From: Motilibacter deserti
GTDB lineage: Bacteria; Actinomycetota; Actinomycetes; Motilibacterales; Motilibacteraceae
Assembly (NCBI RefSeq): GCF_011250635.1
Contig: NZ_JAANNP010000003.1
Location: 266,121 to 330,120 of the forward strand
Reading direction: 5' to 3'
DNA: 64,000 bases
Positions within the stretch are counted from its first letter, which is position 1. Each line of letters begins with the position of its first letter. Below are positions 1 to 10,479 of this stretch, piece by piece. A model generated the notes under the pieces. That model was not told the origin of the DNA, made no database searches, and was given only the letters and a program-made list of their open reading frames with translations. The position numbers and the translations under genes are program-made.

Positions 1-557
1 CGTCCTCCCTCGGCCTCACGATGCAGAGCACTATCTGGACGACGTCGCCCGTTCGTTCCTTCCCCGACTGCACGAACGCGCCGACGCCGCCGATCAGCTG
101 CGTGTCTTGGGGATCGTCGGCTGACCCGACGGTCCAGGCACGGCCTCGGGTCGCGACCGCGCTCTTCCCGGATCGCTACACAGCCTGGGCCGGGACCTGC
201 ACGCCGGGTGCCCCGGCCACCAGTGCCACCACGGGGCTGCAGCGGGTGAACGAGGGGGCGACGACCCCGGCCACCCTGCAGCTCGTCGATCTGCTCGTGC
301 GTCCTCCGGGCGTCACAGGCGCCAACCGCGTATGGCTGCAGAACACAGGGACCGGATGCGCGAGCGAGCAGTGGGCCCTCACCGAGGACGCGTCGACTCC
401 GGGCACCTACCGGATCGCCCTGCCGGCGGGCACCACGACGTGGCGCGTCGTCACCACCGCGACGAGCGCACCCCCTACGTCGACCGCGCAGGTGGTCGTC
501 GCGCCACGGCAGTTCCCGACCGCTTCGACGGTCGGGAACCCGGTGGTCCTGCCATGA
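1..557 (+). CDS. Secreted or pilin-like protein of the type IV pilus cluster, C-terminal part (partial)
   Basis: The reading frame is open from the window edge, so only about the last 184 residues are seen and the true start lies upstream; the internal ATG at 21 is not a convincing start. The visible part is rich in Thr, Ser, Pro and Ala with several cysteines, and has a beta-rich stretch that looks like an Ig or carboxypeptidase-regulatory fold. There is no membrane segment in what remains. Its stop overlaps the start of the next prepilin gene (ATGA), so it belongs to the pilus operon. A minor pilin of the PilV type whose N-terminus is off the window is the simplest guess; this is inference from position. 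Confidence 0.6.
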   Translation, partial: SSLGLTMQSTIWTTSPVRSFPDCTNAPTPPISCVSWGSSADPTVQARPRVATALFPDRYTAWAGTCTPGAPATSATTGLQRVNEGATTPATLQLVDLLVRPPGVTGANRVWLQNTGTGCASEQWALTEDASTPGTYRIALPAGTTTWRVVTTATSAPPTSTAQVVVAPRQFPTASTVGNPVVLP

Positions 558-1273
558 CCCTCCTCCAACTGCTCCGGCGACGTCGACCGAACGGCGATTC
601 CGGCATTACCCTTGCCGAGCTCGTCGTCGCGATGTTCGTCGGCGGGATCGTGCTGTCCGGAGTGACAGCCCTGAGCATCGCGGTTCAGGGGTCCGTGGGG
701 AAGGCCACCGCGCGGTCCTCCGCGACCTCGGACGTACGCATCGCGCTCGGATACATGACCGCGCGGCTCCGGGTCGCCGTGTCGCCGGACGGCGGGGCCA
801 CGCCGGCATTCACGTACGCCGGGCCGGACAAGGTGGTCTTCTACGCCAGCCTTTCCAAGCCCTCGAACCGTCCCACGCGATGGGACAAGCCCCGGCCAGT
901 GAAGGTGGAGTACTGGGTCGACTCCGGCACCGGCTGCCTGATGCAGGCGGAGACCGCGCCGACGGAGGCGGCGGCGCCGTATTCCTGGACCAGTGGCCGC
1001 ACGACCACCTGTCTCGCCCGCGGGACCGTCAACCCTCCGGACTCGACGGGGACGCGGCGACCGATCTTCACCTACTACGCGCAGAACGTGCTGGCAATGA
1101 AAGAGTTCGTCGCCGTGACGCCCGACGCGACGGGCGCCGTGGCCGACGCGGCCCGGCCGAGCATCGCCAGCGTCGCCATCGACCTCTCCCTCCAGCCGGC
1201 CAAGCCCGCGGGCGTCACGCCCGCCCGGGCGCAGACCCGGCTGACCCTGCCCAACCTGCTGAAGCTGTCATGA
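554..1273 (+). CDS. Prepilin-like protein (PilW/PulJ-type minor pilin)
   Basis: A 239-residue protein with a class III signal: a short basic leader ends in DSG, followed by ITLAELVV and a hydrophobic helix to about residue 45. Cleavage after the Gly would leave Ile at +1 and the conserved Glu at +5, as in type IV pilins and pseudopilins. The rest is a soluble domain with two Cys. The ATG at 554 overlaps the upstream stop (ATGA) and is the only start that places the leader correctly; a longer open frame exists upstream but has no pilin features. PilD, encoded three genes downstream, should process it. Probably a minor pilin of the tip or initiation complex; the exact subclass is inferred. Confidence 0.8.
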   Translation: MTLLQLLRRRRPNGDSGITLAELVVAMFVGGIVLSGVTALSIAVQGSVGKATARSSATSDVRIALGYMTARLRVAVSPDGGATPAFTYAGPDKVVFYASLSKPSNRPTRWDKPRPVKVEYWVDSGTGCLMQAETAPTEAAAPYSWTSGRTTTCLARGTVNPPDSTGTRRPIFTYYAQNVLAMKEFVAVTPDATGAVADAARPSIASVAIDLSLQPAKPAGVTPARAQTRLTLPNLLKLS

Positions 1274-1293
1274 GCCGTCGAGGAGGAACTCCT

Positions 1294-3093
1294 GTGCGTC
1301 CGCGCCTGCTGTCGCGTGCCCGCCGCGCCGACGACTCCGGCTTCACCCTGGTGACCGTCACCGTCTCGATGGTCGTGCTCTTCCTGCTCCTGTCCGCAGC
1401 GATGGTCGTCGTGGTCAACGACCTGGGCCCGGAGCGCAGGAACCAGAGCGACCTGTCGGCGGTGGCCGCCGCGCAGGCGGGGGTCGACGAGTTCACGTCG
1501 CGGTTGAACGTCAACTCGAACTACTACCGTGACGACGAGATCGCGAAGACGACGAACGCCGCTCTTGCGACCGCAGCACAAATGTCCTCGAAGACGTTCC
1601 TCGGCGCGCCCGTGCCGGGCACCGGCACGTCCGGTGGCTACTTCAAGTATCGCCTGCTGAGCTCCACGGCGGACACGACCAAGAACGGCATCATCCGGCT
1701 GCAGGTCACCGGCACCAGCGCGTCCGGCTCGGGCGGGCGCTCGCACACGCTGACCGTCGAGTACCGGCGCAACCCGCTGCTCAACTACCTGTGGAACACG
1801 CAGTACGAGGCGCTGTACCCGGGCGCCTACAAGAACTCGGCCTCGGCTGTCGTCGACGGCGCGCCCTCCACCAACCGGACGTCCTACCGGGCGGACCCGA
1901 GGATGGTGGAGGAGCTCTGCGCCGCACGCTACTTCACACCGCGAGGCTCCAGCCAGATCGGCCGCGCCAACGTCCGCTACACCAGCGGCGTGCAGACGAC
2001 CCTGACGAGCGGCGAGCGGTACACCCCGTACTACCTCGTCAACAACGTCGTGTCCTACGACCAGCGCACGATCACGGGGCTGTGCGCCTCGGGTGAACCG
2101 GAGTGGACGACGGGGGACGTCGTCGACGGGCCGCTGCACAGCAACGACGCGCTCAAGATCGGCGGCACGGTCGCCTTCCTCAACCGCATCGTGGAGACCG
2201 GGTGGAGCAGCACGGCTTCGCCGGCTCCTTCCTCCACGTCGCGGCTTTGGTACGGCAACAGCGCGCCGCTGACGCAGTACGCCGGTCGGCCGGCGTTCTC
2301 GCCGTACTACGCCCCGGACATCGAGCTGCCCGGAACCAACGAGAAGCTGCGCCAGTCCGCGGGCACGGACGGCTGTGTCTACACGGGGGAGACGACCGTC
2401 GTCTTCAACCGCACGACGATGAGCGTCTACAGCCCGAACACGAGAACGACCAAGGCCGGGTGCTTCAACGCCGCCAGCGCGAACACCGCGCAGACCTACC
2501 CGATCCCGTCGGTGGTCTACGTCGACGCCTCCGGCAGCACAGGCTGCACCAATGCCTGGGCGAGGCCGGCGGGCATGGACACCGGCGTGCAGACGAACGA
2601 CTACTCGTGCACCCAGGGAGACGTCTTCGTGCAGGGCACGGTCGCGGGCCAGGTGACGGTGGCCGCCGCCAACGACATCGTCGTCACGGGTGACCTGAAG
2701 TACGACTCCGGGATCACGGGCACGGACGTCATCGGCCTCGTCGCCAACAGCTTCGTGTGGGTCTACCACCCGGTCGACGGCGGATCGAACATGCTCACGT
2801 CGGCCAACAGCGTGCACTACATCGACGCCGCCGTCACCGCGCTCAACCGCAGCTTCTCCGTGGAGAACTGGAGCGCCGGCGCCGGAATGTCCACGTCGGC
2901 GAACGACGCCACCAAGCTGAACGTCCGCGGCGTCATCGTCCAGAAGTTCCGCGGGGCGGTGGGCACCGGCGGCGGGGCGAGCGGCTACCTCAAGAACTAC
3001 TCCTACGACGCTCGTCTGGCCAACCAGCCGCCGCCGTACTACTCGCGTCCCGAGGCCACCTCGTGGGACCCGACTCTCGTCTCGGAAGGCTAG
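1294..3093 (+). CDS. Large PilX-like pilus-associated protein with class III signal
   Basis: A 599-residue protein. The leader ends in DSG, followed by FTLVTVTVSM and a strongly hydrophobic helix, so it enters the type IV pilus or secretion pathway. Residue +5 after the predicted cleavage is Thr, not the usual Glu. The C-terminal two thirds contain VDGPLHSND and a beta-solenoid-like run (VQGTVAGQVTVAAANDIVV), as seen in PilX-N or DUF4900-type proteins. The GTG at 1294 is chosen because AGGAGG at 1281-1286 sits 7 bases before it; an ATG at 1270 overlapping the upstream stop is the alternative (8 residues longer). Probably a tip or minor pilin with a large head domain. Confidence 0.75.
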   Translation: MRPRLLSRARRADDSGFTLVTVTVSMVVLFLLLSAAMVVVVNDLGPERRNQSDLSAVAAAQAGVDEFTSRLNVNSNYYRDDEIAKTTNAALATAAQMSSKTFLGAPVPGTGTSGGYFKYRLLSSTADTTKNGIIRLQVTGTSASGSGGRSHTLTVEYRRNPLLNYLWNTQYEALYPGAYKNSASAVVDGAPSTNRTSYRADPRMVEELCAARYFTPRGSSQIGRANVRYTSGVQTTLTSGERYTPYYLVNNVVSYDQRTITGLCASGEPEWTTGDVVDGPLHSNDALKIGGTVAFLNRIVETGWSSTASPAPSSTSRLWYGNSAPLTQYAGRPAFSPYYAPDIELPGTNEKLRQSAGTDGCVYTGETTVVFNRTTMSVYSPNTRTTKAGCFNAASANTAQTYPIPSVVYVDASGSTGCTNAWARPAGMDTGVQTNDYSCTQGDVFVQGTVAGQVTVAAANDIVVTGDLKYDSGITGTDVIGLVANSFVWVYHPVDGGSNMLTSANSVHYIDAAVTALNRSFSVENWSAGAGMSTSANDATKLNVRGVIVQKFRGAVGTGGGASGYLKNYSYDARLANQPPPYYSRPEATSWDPTLVSEG

Positions 3094-3102
3094 CCCCGGG
3101 CT

Positions 3103-3879
3103 ATGGCATTGCTCCTGCTGCTCGCCGTGGCCGGCCTCGCCGTCGGCTCGTTCCTCAACGTCGTCGTCTGGCGCGTGCCGCGCGGCGAGAGCGTCGTCAC
3201 CCCGGCCTCGCACTGCCCGTCGTGCGGCGCAGCCGTGCGGACGCGCGACAACGTCCCGGTCCTGAGCTGGCTGCTCCTGCGTGGCCGGTGCCGCGACTGT
3301 GCGGCTCCGATCAGCGCGCGCTACCCGCTCGTCGAGGCGCTCACGGCCGTCGTGTTCGTCGTCCTGGGGGCGCGGCTCGGCGCCTCCTGGGAGCTGCCGG
3401 CCTTCCTCTACCTGGGCGCCGTCGGCGTCGCGCTCGCCCTCATCGACCTCGACGTGAAGCGGCTGCCCAACGCGATCGTGCTGCCGTCGTACGTCGTTGC
3501 CCTCGTGCTCCTGGCCGTCCCGGCTCTCGTCGACGGCCGCTGGCCGGACTACGGGCGCGCCCTGCTGGGGATGGCGATCCTCTACGGCGGCTACTTCGCC
3601 CTGGCCTTCGCCTACCCGGCCGGGATGGGCTTCGGTGACGTCAAGCTCGCCGGCGTGCTCGGCCTCTACCTCGGCTGGCTCGGCTGGGGGCCGCTGGCCG
3701 CGGGGGCGTTCCTTGGCTTCCTGCTCGGGGGAGTGGTGGGCGTCGTGCTCCTCGCCGGCCGCCAGGCGACGCGCAAGACGGCCCTTCCGTACGGCCCCTT
3801 CATGCTCCTCGGGGCGCTCATCGGCGTCCTCGCCGGCAGCGGGCTGGCCGGGGCCTACCTCGAGGCCATCGGCGCCTGA
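3103..3879 (+). CDS. pilD: Prepilin peptidase / N-methyltransferase
   Basis: An aspartic membrane protease that removes the leader of type IV prepilins and methylates the new N-terminus. At 258 residues it is full length. It has the zinc-type cysteine pairs C38-x2-C41 and C63-x2-C66 of the bifunctional PilD form, then several membrane helices. The catalytic aspartates are in ALIDLD (about D115) and GMGFGDVK (D179), the GxGD signature. It lies 9 bases after the large PilX-like gene and before pilM, inside the pilus cluster, so its substrates are likely the two or three prepilins upstream. The ATG at 3103 is the natural start, since the protein begins directly with the first helix. Confidence 0.95.
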   Translation: MALLLLLAVAGLAVGSFLNVVVWRVPRGESVVTPASHCPSCGAAVRTRDNVPVLSWLLLRGRCRDCAAPISARYPLVEALTAVVFVVLGARLGASWELPAFLYLGAVGVALALIDLDVKRLPNAIVLPSYVVALVLLAVPALVDGRWPDYGRALLGMAILYGGYFALAFAYPAGMGFGDVKLAGVLGLYLGWLGWGPLAAGAFLGFLLGGVVGVVLLAGRQATRKTALPYGPFMLLGALIGVLAGSGLAGAYLEAIGA

Positions 3880-4003
3880 GCGGCGCACACCACCCGATCC
3901 CGCGCCCGCCGAGCGCTCAAGGGACCGCCCGCCGCGCCGAAGGTTCTTCTCGAGTGCACTTCCGTGCGCAGCGCGGCCAGGTCCGGCCGGGGAAGGAAGC
4001 GAC

Positions 4004-5071
4004 GTGGCTGGAGCCATCGGTCTCGACATCGGGACCTCCGGCGTGCGGGCGGCAGAAATGTCGTTCAGCAAGGGTCGGGCGACCCTCGAGCGCCTCGGCG
4101 AGGTCCCCCTCCCGCCCGGCGCCGTCCGTGACGGGGAGGTCGTCGACCCGGCCGCTGTCGCAGCCGCGCTGCGCCAGCTCTGGAGCAGCGCGCACTTCTC
4201 CAGCAAGCGGGTCGCCCTGGGCGTGGCCAACTCCCGCGTCGTCGTCCGTCAGGTCGAGGTGCCGTGGATGCCGGTGGAGGAGCTCAAGGGCTCGCTCGCG
4301 TTCCACGTCCAGGACCTCGTCCCGATGCCGGTCGACCAGGCCGTGCTCGACTTCCACCCGCTCGAGGAGGTGGAGACGCCCTCCGGCGCCCGCGTCCTGC
4401 GCGGCCTGCTCGTCGCCGCCTCGCGGCAGATGGTCGACAGCCTGCTCGAGGCCGTCCAGCAGGCCAAGCTCGTCCCGGCCTCGGTGGACCTCACACCGTT
4501 CGCGGTCCTGCGGTCGGTCGGCTCCGTCGCCACCGACGACGCACCTGCTGAGGCGCCGGTGGAGGCGATCGTCGAGATCGGCGCCCGCGTCACCAACGTG
4601 CTCGTTCACCGGGCAGGGGTGCCGCGCTTCGTCCGCATCCTCGCCATGGGCGGGCAGCACCTCACCGAGGCGGTCGCCGACCGGCTCGGCGTGCCCTTCG
4701 GGCAGGCCGAGCAGCTCAAGCAGGACCTCGCCGGGCATGACGCCTTCGCCGAGGCAACGGCGGAGCAGGCCCAGGCGCGGCAGGCCCTGGAGGACGCGAC
4801 GGGAGCGCTCGTCGCGGAGATCCGCGGGTCGTTCGACTACTACGTCGCGTCCACCGGCTCGGCGCCGATCGCGCACCTGCTGCTGAGCGGTGGCGGGGCC
4901 CGCCTCGCGGGCCTCGCGGCGCGGCTCTCCGACGTGACCCGGCTGCCGGTCCACGCAGTGACGCCGCTCCCGCGGCTCCGGCTCGGCAAGCACCTTCCCA
5001 GCGACGGCAGCCTCGACCGGCTCGCGGCCTCGTCGACCGTCCCCGTCGGCCTCGCTCTCGGAGCTGCGTGA
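4004..5071 (+). CDS. pilM: Type IV pilus assembly protein PilM
   Basis: A cytoplasmic actin-like ATPase-fold protein that binds the N-terminal tail of PilN and links the pilus motor to the membrane complex. At 355 residues it has the usual length. The phosphate-binding loop GLDIGTSGVRAAE is at residues 6-18, a second ATPase-fold motif (VEIGARVTNVLV) lies near 190, and LLLSGGGARLAGL near 290; it ends with the family tail PVGLALGA. The GTG at 4004 is chosen over a much longer open frame because AAGGA lies 6 bases upstream and the first motif then falls at the N-terminus. The stop overlaps the pilN start. Confidence 0.95.
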   Translation: MAGAIGLDIGTSGVRAAEMSFSKGRATLERLGEVPLPPGAVRDGEVVDPAAVAAALRQLWSSAHFSSKRVALGVANSRVVVRQVEVPWMPVEELKGSLAFHVQDLVPMPVDQAVLDFHPLEEVETPSGARVLRGLLVAASRQMVDSLLEAVQQAKLVPASVDLTPFAVLRSVGSVATDDAPAEAPVEAIVEIGARVTNVLVHRAGVPRFVRILAMGGQHLTEAVADRLGVPFGQAEQLKQDLAGHDAFAEATAEQAQARQALEDATGALVAEIRGSFDYYVASTGSAPIAHLLLSGGGARLAGLAARLSDVTRLPVHAVTPLPRLRLGKHLPSDGSLDRLAASSTVPVGLALGAA

Positions 5072-5757
5072 TGACGACCCCGCTCCTGTCCCTGCCCACC
5101 GAGGCGGCCGTCTCGCCGGCGCTCGCCGCTGCGCTGCCGCGGGTCAACCTGCTACCCCCGGAGATCGTCGAGCGCCAGCGCTTCCGCAAGGTGCAGGCCG
5201 GCCTCGGTGCCGGCCTCGGGGTCGTCGCCGCGCTCGTCATCGCCGCGTACGGCGTGACCGCCGGCTCCGTTTCGGACGCCCGGCAGGACCTGGCCGTGGC
5301 CACGGCCGAGGGCGCGCGGCTGCAGACCGAGCAGCAGGCGTACGCCGACGCCCCGGCCGTGCAGGCGAAGCTGAAGTCGGAGAAGGCGCTGCTCGCCGCG
5401 GCGATGGGCCAGGACGTGCGGTGGTCGCAGTACCTGCGCGACATCGCCCTGCTGATGCCGAACGGCGTCTGGCTCACCGACGTCTCCGTAGTCCAGGCGG
5501 GGGCCGGCGCCGGCGCGTCGGACGCGGCCGGGCAGGGCGTCGCCTCCATCGTGTTCAGCGGCAAGGCCACGAGCCAGAACGCCGTTGCGGGGTGGCTCGA
5601 CGCCCTGGCCACCGAGCCCGGGTTCAGCGATCCCTTCTTCACGAACTCGACGTCTGCCCTCGATCCTCAGCTCGGACGGACGGTCGTCACCTTCTCCTCG
5701 ACGGTGACCGTGACCTCCGAGGCGCTGTCCCACCGCTACGACTCGACGGGAAGCTGA
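5071..5757 (+). CDS. pilN: Type IV pilus assembly protein PilN
   Basis: A bitopic inner-membrane protein of the PilMNO alignment complex. The PilM-binding motif, RVNLLPPEI here (consensus INLLP), is at about residues 24-32, followed by one membrane helix at about 46-68, a coiled-coil stretch rich in Ala, Glu and Gln, and a ferredoxin-like C-terminal domain. It has 228 residues from the ATG at 5071; a GTG directly before it (5068) would add one residue and cannot be excluded. It is coupled to pilM by overlap and followed at once by pilO, the classic order. Confidence 0.93.
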   Translation: MTTPLLSLPTEAAVSPALAAALPRVNLLPPEIVERQRFRKVQAGLGAGLGVVAALVIAAYGVTAGSVSDARQDLAVATAEGARLQTEQQAYADAPAVQAKLKSEKALLAAAMGQDVRWSQYLRDIALLMPNGVWLTDVSVVQAGAGAGASDAAGQGVASIVFSGKATSQNAVAGWLDALATEPGFSDPFFTNSTSALDPQLGRTVVTFSSTVTVTSEALSHRYDSTGS

Positions 5758-5758
5758 C

Positions 5759-6427
5759 ATGACCCGCACCCACAAGTGGACGGCGGGCACGGTCGTTGTC
5801 GGCCTGCTCCTGCTCGCGGCCGGGTGGCTCCTGCTCGTGGGCCCGAAGCGCGCCGAGGCGTCCGGCCTGCGGGACGAGGCCACGGCGCAGACGGCTCAGA
5901 ACGCGCAGCTGCACACCCAGCTCGCCGAGCTGAAGAAGCTCGCGGCCGAGCTGCCTGCCGCCCAGCGCGCGCTCGACGAGATCGGCAGCAAGGTGCCGGA
6001 CACGGTCGGGCTTCCCGCGCTGGTGCGGCGTGTCTCGGCCCTGGCCAAGTCCTCCGGCGTCGACGTCGTGAGCATCACGCCGGCGGCGCCCGTGTCCGTC
6101 GCCGCTGCGGACGCGAGCGCGGACTCCGGTCTGCAGAGCGTCTCGGTCGGCCTTTCCGTCACCGGTGACTACTTCGAGGTGGCCGCCCTGCTCTCCAAGC
6201 TGGAGACGATGGGGCGGGCGTTCCTCGTGACGACGGTCTCCCTCGCCGACGCGAGCGCCAGCGGCGAGGACGTGCCCGCGGGCACCGTGCAGGCCCAGAT
6301 CCAGGGCTCGGTCTTCGTCCGGGCAGCGGCCGGCGCGACCGCGACCGACGCCCAGCCGGGTGCCGCCGTGACGGGCTCGACGGCCCCCGCGGGCGCTTCC
6401 GGAACCTCCACCGCGCCGGCCAGCTGA
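5759..6427 (+). CDS. pilO: Type IV pilus assembly protein PilO
   Basis: Partner of PilN in the membrane alignment complex. The 222 residues contain a single N-terminal helix (about 9-28), a coiled coil (about 35-75, many Ala, Leu and Glu), then a ferredoxin-like domain (about 80-190) ending in a Thr, Ala and Ser-rich tail. It begins two bases after the pilN stop. The family is recognised mainly from this architecture and from position after pilM-pilN, as sequence conservation in PilO is low. Confidence 0.9.
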   Translation: MTRTHKWTAGTVVVGLLLLAAGWLLLVGPKRAEASGLRDEATAQTAQNAQLHTQLAELKKLAAELPAAQRALDEIGSKVPDTVGLPALVRRVSALAKSSGVDVVSITPAAPVSVAAADASADSGLQSVSVGLSVTGDYFEVAALLSKLETMGRAFLVTTVSLADASASGEDVPAGTVQAQIQGSVFVRAAAGATATDAQPGAAVTGSTAPAGASGTSTAPAS

Positions 6428-6456
6428 GCCGGCCCCAGCAAGCGAAGGACATCTCG

Positions 6457-7104
6457 ATGCCCCGCAGTGCAGGCACCGGCGCCCAGCCGCAGGTGCGGCC
6501 CGGCTTCCTCGTCGCCGGCGGCGGCGCCCTCGTGGTCGCCGTCGCCGCGGTCGCCTGGTCGGCGACGACCGGTGACGACTCCGACCTGGAGACGGCCTTC
6601 GACGTCCCGGTCGCCGTGGCCTCCGCGACCCCGACGCCGAGCGGAGACGCCCAGCCGGCCGAGGTCCCCGTCACCAGCGGCCGGACCGCCGGCGGCAGCG
6701 CCCTGCGCAACCCGTTCGTGCCGGTTGTCGCCGCGGTCTCGCCCACCCCGACCGCGACGCAGACTCCGACCGCGGCCCCGACCGCCGCCGTCTCGCCGGT
6801 GCCGTCCCCGGCCGCCACCGCGGCGCCGAGCGCGTCCCCGGACGGCACGGGGGCCCCCGCCACCACGCCGTCGCCGAGCCCCTCCGCGACCGCGGTCACC
6901 GTCAAGCTCGTGGCCGTGGCGGCGGACAACGCGGCCGCGACGTTCCTCGTGGCCGGCAAGACCTACGTCGCCGTCCCCGGCGCAGCCTTCGCCACGGACT
7001 TCACCCTCGAGCGGCTCGAGGGCGGCAGCTGCGGCACCATCGCGTACGCCAGCACCAAGAAGGACCTCTGCGAGGGCGAGACGGTCGCGGCGAAGCTGGG
7101 GTGA
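6457..7104 (+). CDS. Bitopic protein with long Pro/Thr/Ser linker, possible PilP counterpart
   Basis: A 215-residue protein not recognised from a named family. One membrane helix at about residues 15-36 is followed by a low-complexity Pro, Thr, Ser and Ala linker (about 50-148) and a small beta-rich C-terminal domain of about 65 residues with Cys192 and Cys205, which could form a disulfide outside the membrane. A GAAGGA-like ribosome site lies about 8 bases before the ATG. It follows pilO by 29 bases, where Gram-negative clusters carry pilP, a lipoprotein with a disordered linker and a small beta domain. No lipobox is present. The PilP role is inference from place and layout only. Confidence 0.7.
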   Translation: MPRSAGTGAQPQVRPGFLVAGGGALVVAVAAVAWSATTGDDSDLETAFDVPVAVASATPTPSGDAQPAEVPVTSGRTAGGSALRNPFVPVVAAVSPTPTATQTPTAAPTAAVSPVPSPAATAAPSASPDGTGAPATTPSPSPSATAVTVKLVAVAADNAAATFLVAGKTYVAVPGAAFATDFTLERLEGGSCGTIAYASTKKDLCEGETVAAKLG

Positions 7105-7156
7105 CGGCCGGCGCTTGCGTGGGGCGGGCCCCTCGCGCTGTGCGAGGATTCGGTCC

Positions 7157-8338
7157 GTGCTGCGCTGGATCACCGCCGGGGAGTCCCACGGCCCCGCCCT
7201 GCTCGCCGTCCTCGAAGGGCTTCCCGCGGGGGTGCGCGTCACGACGCGCGACCTCGCCGATGACCTGGCCCGGCGCCGGCTCGGCTACGGCCGCGGCGCT
7301 CGCATGTCCTTCGAGCAGGACGAGGTCGAGCTGCTCGGCGGCGTGCGCCACGGGGTCACGCAGGGCGGGCCGGTCGCCGTGCGCGTCGGCAACACCGAGT
7401 GGCCCAAGTGGGAGCAGGTCATGTCCGCCGACCCGGTGGACCCGGAGGTGCTCGCGGGGCTGGCCCGCAACGCGCCGCTGACCCGGCCCCGCCCCGGTCA
7501 CGCCGACCTGGTCGGCATGCAGAAGTACGGCTTCGAGGACGCCCGCCCGATCCTGGAGCGCGCGTCGGCCCGCGAGACCGCGGCCCGGGTCGCGCTCGGC
7601 CGCGTCGCGAAGGCGTTCCTCGCCCAGACCGTCGACGCGACGGTGGTCAGCCACGTCGTGCGCATCGGCGGCGCGGTCGCCCCGGACGGCGTCGTGCCGG
7701 GCCCGGACGACCTGGCGGCGGTCGACGCCGACCCGGTCCGCTGCTTCGACCCCGCGGCCAGCGCCGCGATGGTCGAGGAGATCGACCGGGCGCACAAGGA
7801 CGGCGACACGCTCGGCGGCGTCGTGGAGGTCGCGGTCCTCGGGCTGCCGCCCGGCCTCGGCAGCCACGTCCACTGGGACCGCCGCCTCGACGCCCGGCTC
7901 GCCGGCGCGCTCATGGGCATCCAGGCGATCAAGGGCGTGGAGGTCGGCGACGGCTTCGCCCTCGCTGCGACGCCCGGGTCGAAGGCGCACGACGAGATCG
8001 AGACGGGCCAGGACGGCCGCATCCGGCGCCGCAGCGGGCGCTCGGGCGGCACCGAGGGGGGCATGTCGACCGGTGAGGTCCTGCGCGTGCGGGCCGCCAT
8101 GAAGCCGATCGCCACCGTGCCGCGCGCGCTGGACACCGTCGACGTCGCCACCGGCGAGGCGACCAAGGCCCACCACCAGCGCAGCGACGTCTGCGCCGTG
8201 CCGGCCGCGGGCGTGGTGGCCGAGGCCATGGTCGCGCTCGTCCTCGCCGACGCCGTGCTGGAGAAGTTCGGGGGCGACTCCGTCGGCGAGACCCGGCGCA
8301 ACGCCACCGCCTACCTCGACGGGCTGGGCATCCGTTGA
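7157..8338 (+). CDS. aroC: Chorismate synthase
   Basis: Last step of the shikimate pathway: 5-enolpyruvylshikimate-3-phosphate to chorismate, needing reduced FMN. The 393 residues match the family. The N-terminus ITAGESHG holds the GESHG signature (residues 8-12); later come RPGHADLVG and [10 protein letters not shown], both typical of the active site. The GTG at 7157 puts [11 protein letters not shown] at the N-terminus as expected; the open frame extends far upstream but only as a shadow of the preceding gene. It is first of four shikimate genes in a row. Confidence 0.97.
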   Translation: MLRWITAGESHGPALLAVLEGLPAGVRVTTRDLADDLARRRLGYGRGARMSFEQDEVELLGGVRHGVTQGGPVAVRVGNTEWPKWEQVMSADPVDPEVLAGLARNAPLTRPRPGHADLVGMQKYGFEDARPILERASARETAARVALGRVAKAFLAQTVDATVVSHVVRIGGAVAPDGVVPGPDDLAAVDADPVRCFDPAASAAMVEEIDRAHKDGDTLGGVVEVAVLGLPPGLGSHVHWDRRLDARLAGALMGIQAIKGVEVGDGFALAATPGSKAHDEIETGQDGRIRRRSGRSGGTEGGMSTGEVLRVRAAMKPIATVPRALDTVDVATGEATKAHHQRSDVCAVPAAGVVAEAMVALVLADAVLEKFGGDSVGETRRNATAYLDGLGIR

Positions 8339-8363
8339 CGGCTCGACGGGTGCACTCGCTTTC

Positions 8364-10398
<2,035 letters not shown>

Positions 10399-10419
10399 CG
10401 AGCTTCCGCCGCCGACGGC

Positions 10420-10456
10420 GCGAGCGCCGCGCCTCGAGGAGAGGCGCGGCGCTCGC
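10420..10456. terminator. Perfect 16-bp hairpin between convergent genes
   Basis: Arms 10420-10435 and 10441-10456 are perfectly complementary (16 bp) around a 5-base loop. It lies between the stop of aroQ and the stop of the convergent secreted-protein gene, so it can serve both strands. There is no T tract on either side, as is common in high-GC actinobacteria. Confidence 0.75.
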
Positions 10457-10479
10457 TGGGTCCGTGGCCGTGGCGTGTG

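Noticed and set aside
1075-4230. Minus-strand open frame of over 1000 codons
   Set aside because: It is antisense to the pilus genes, has a low-complexity Arg, Gly, Val and Asp composition and no domain. It stays open because of GC bias at third codon positions.
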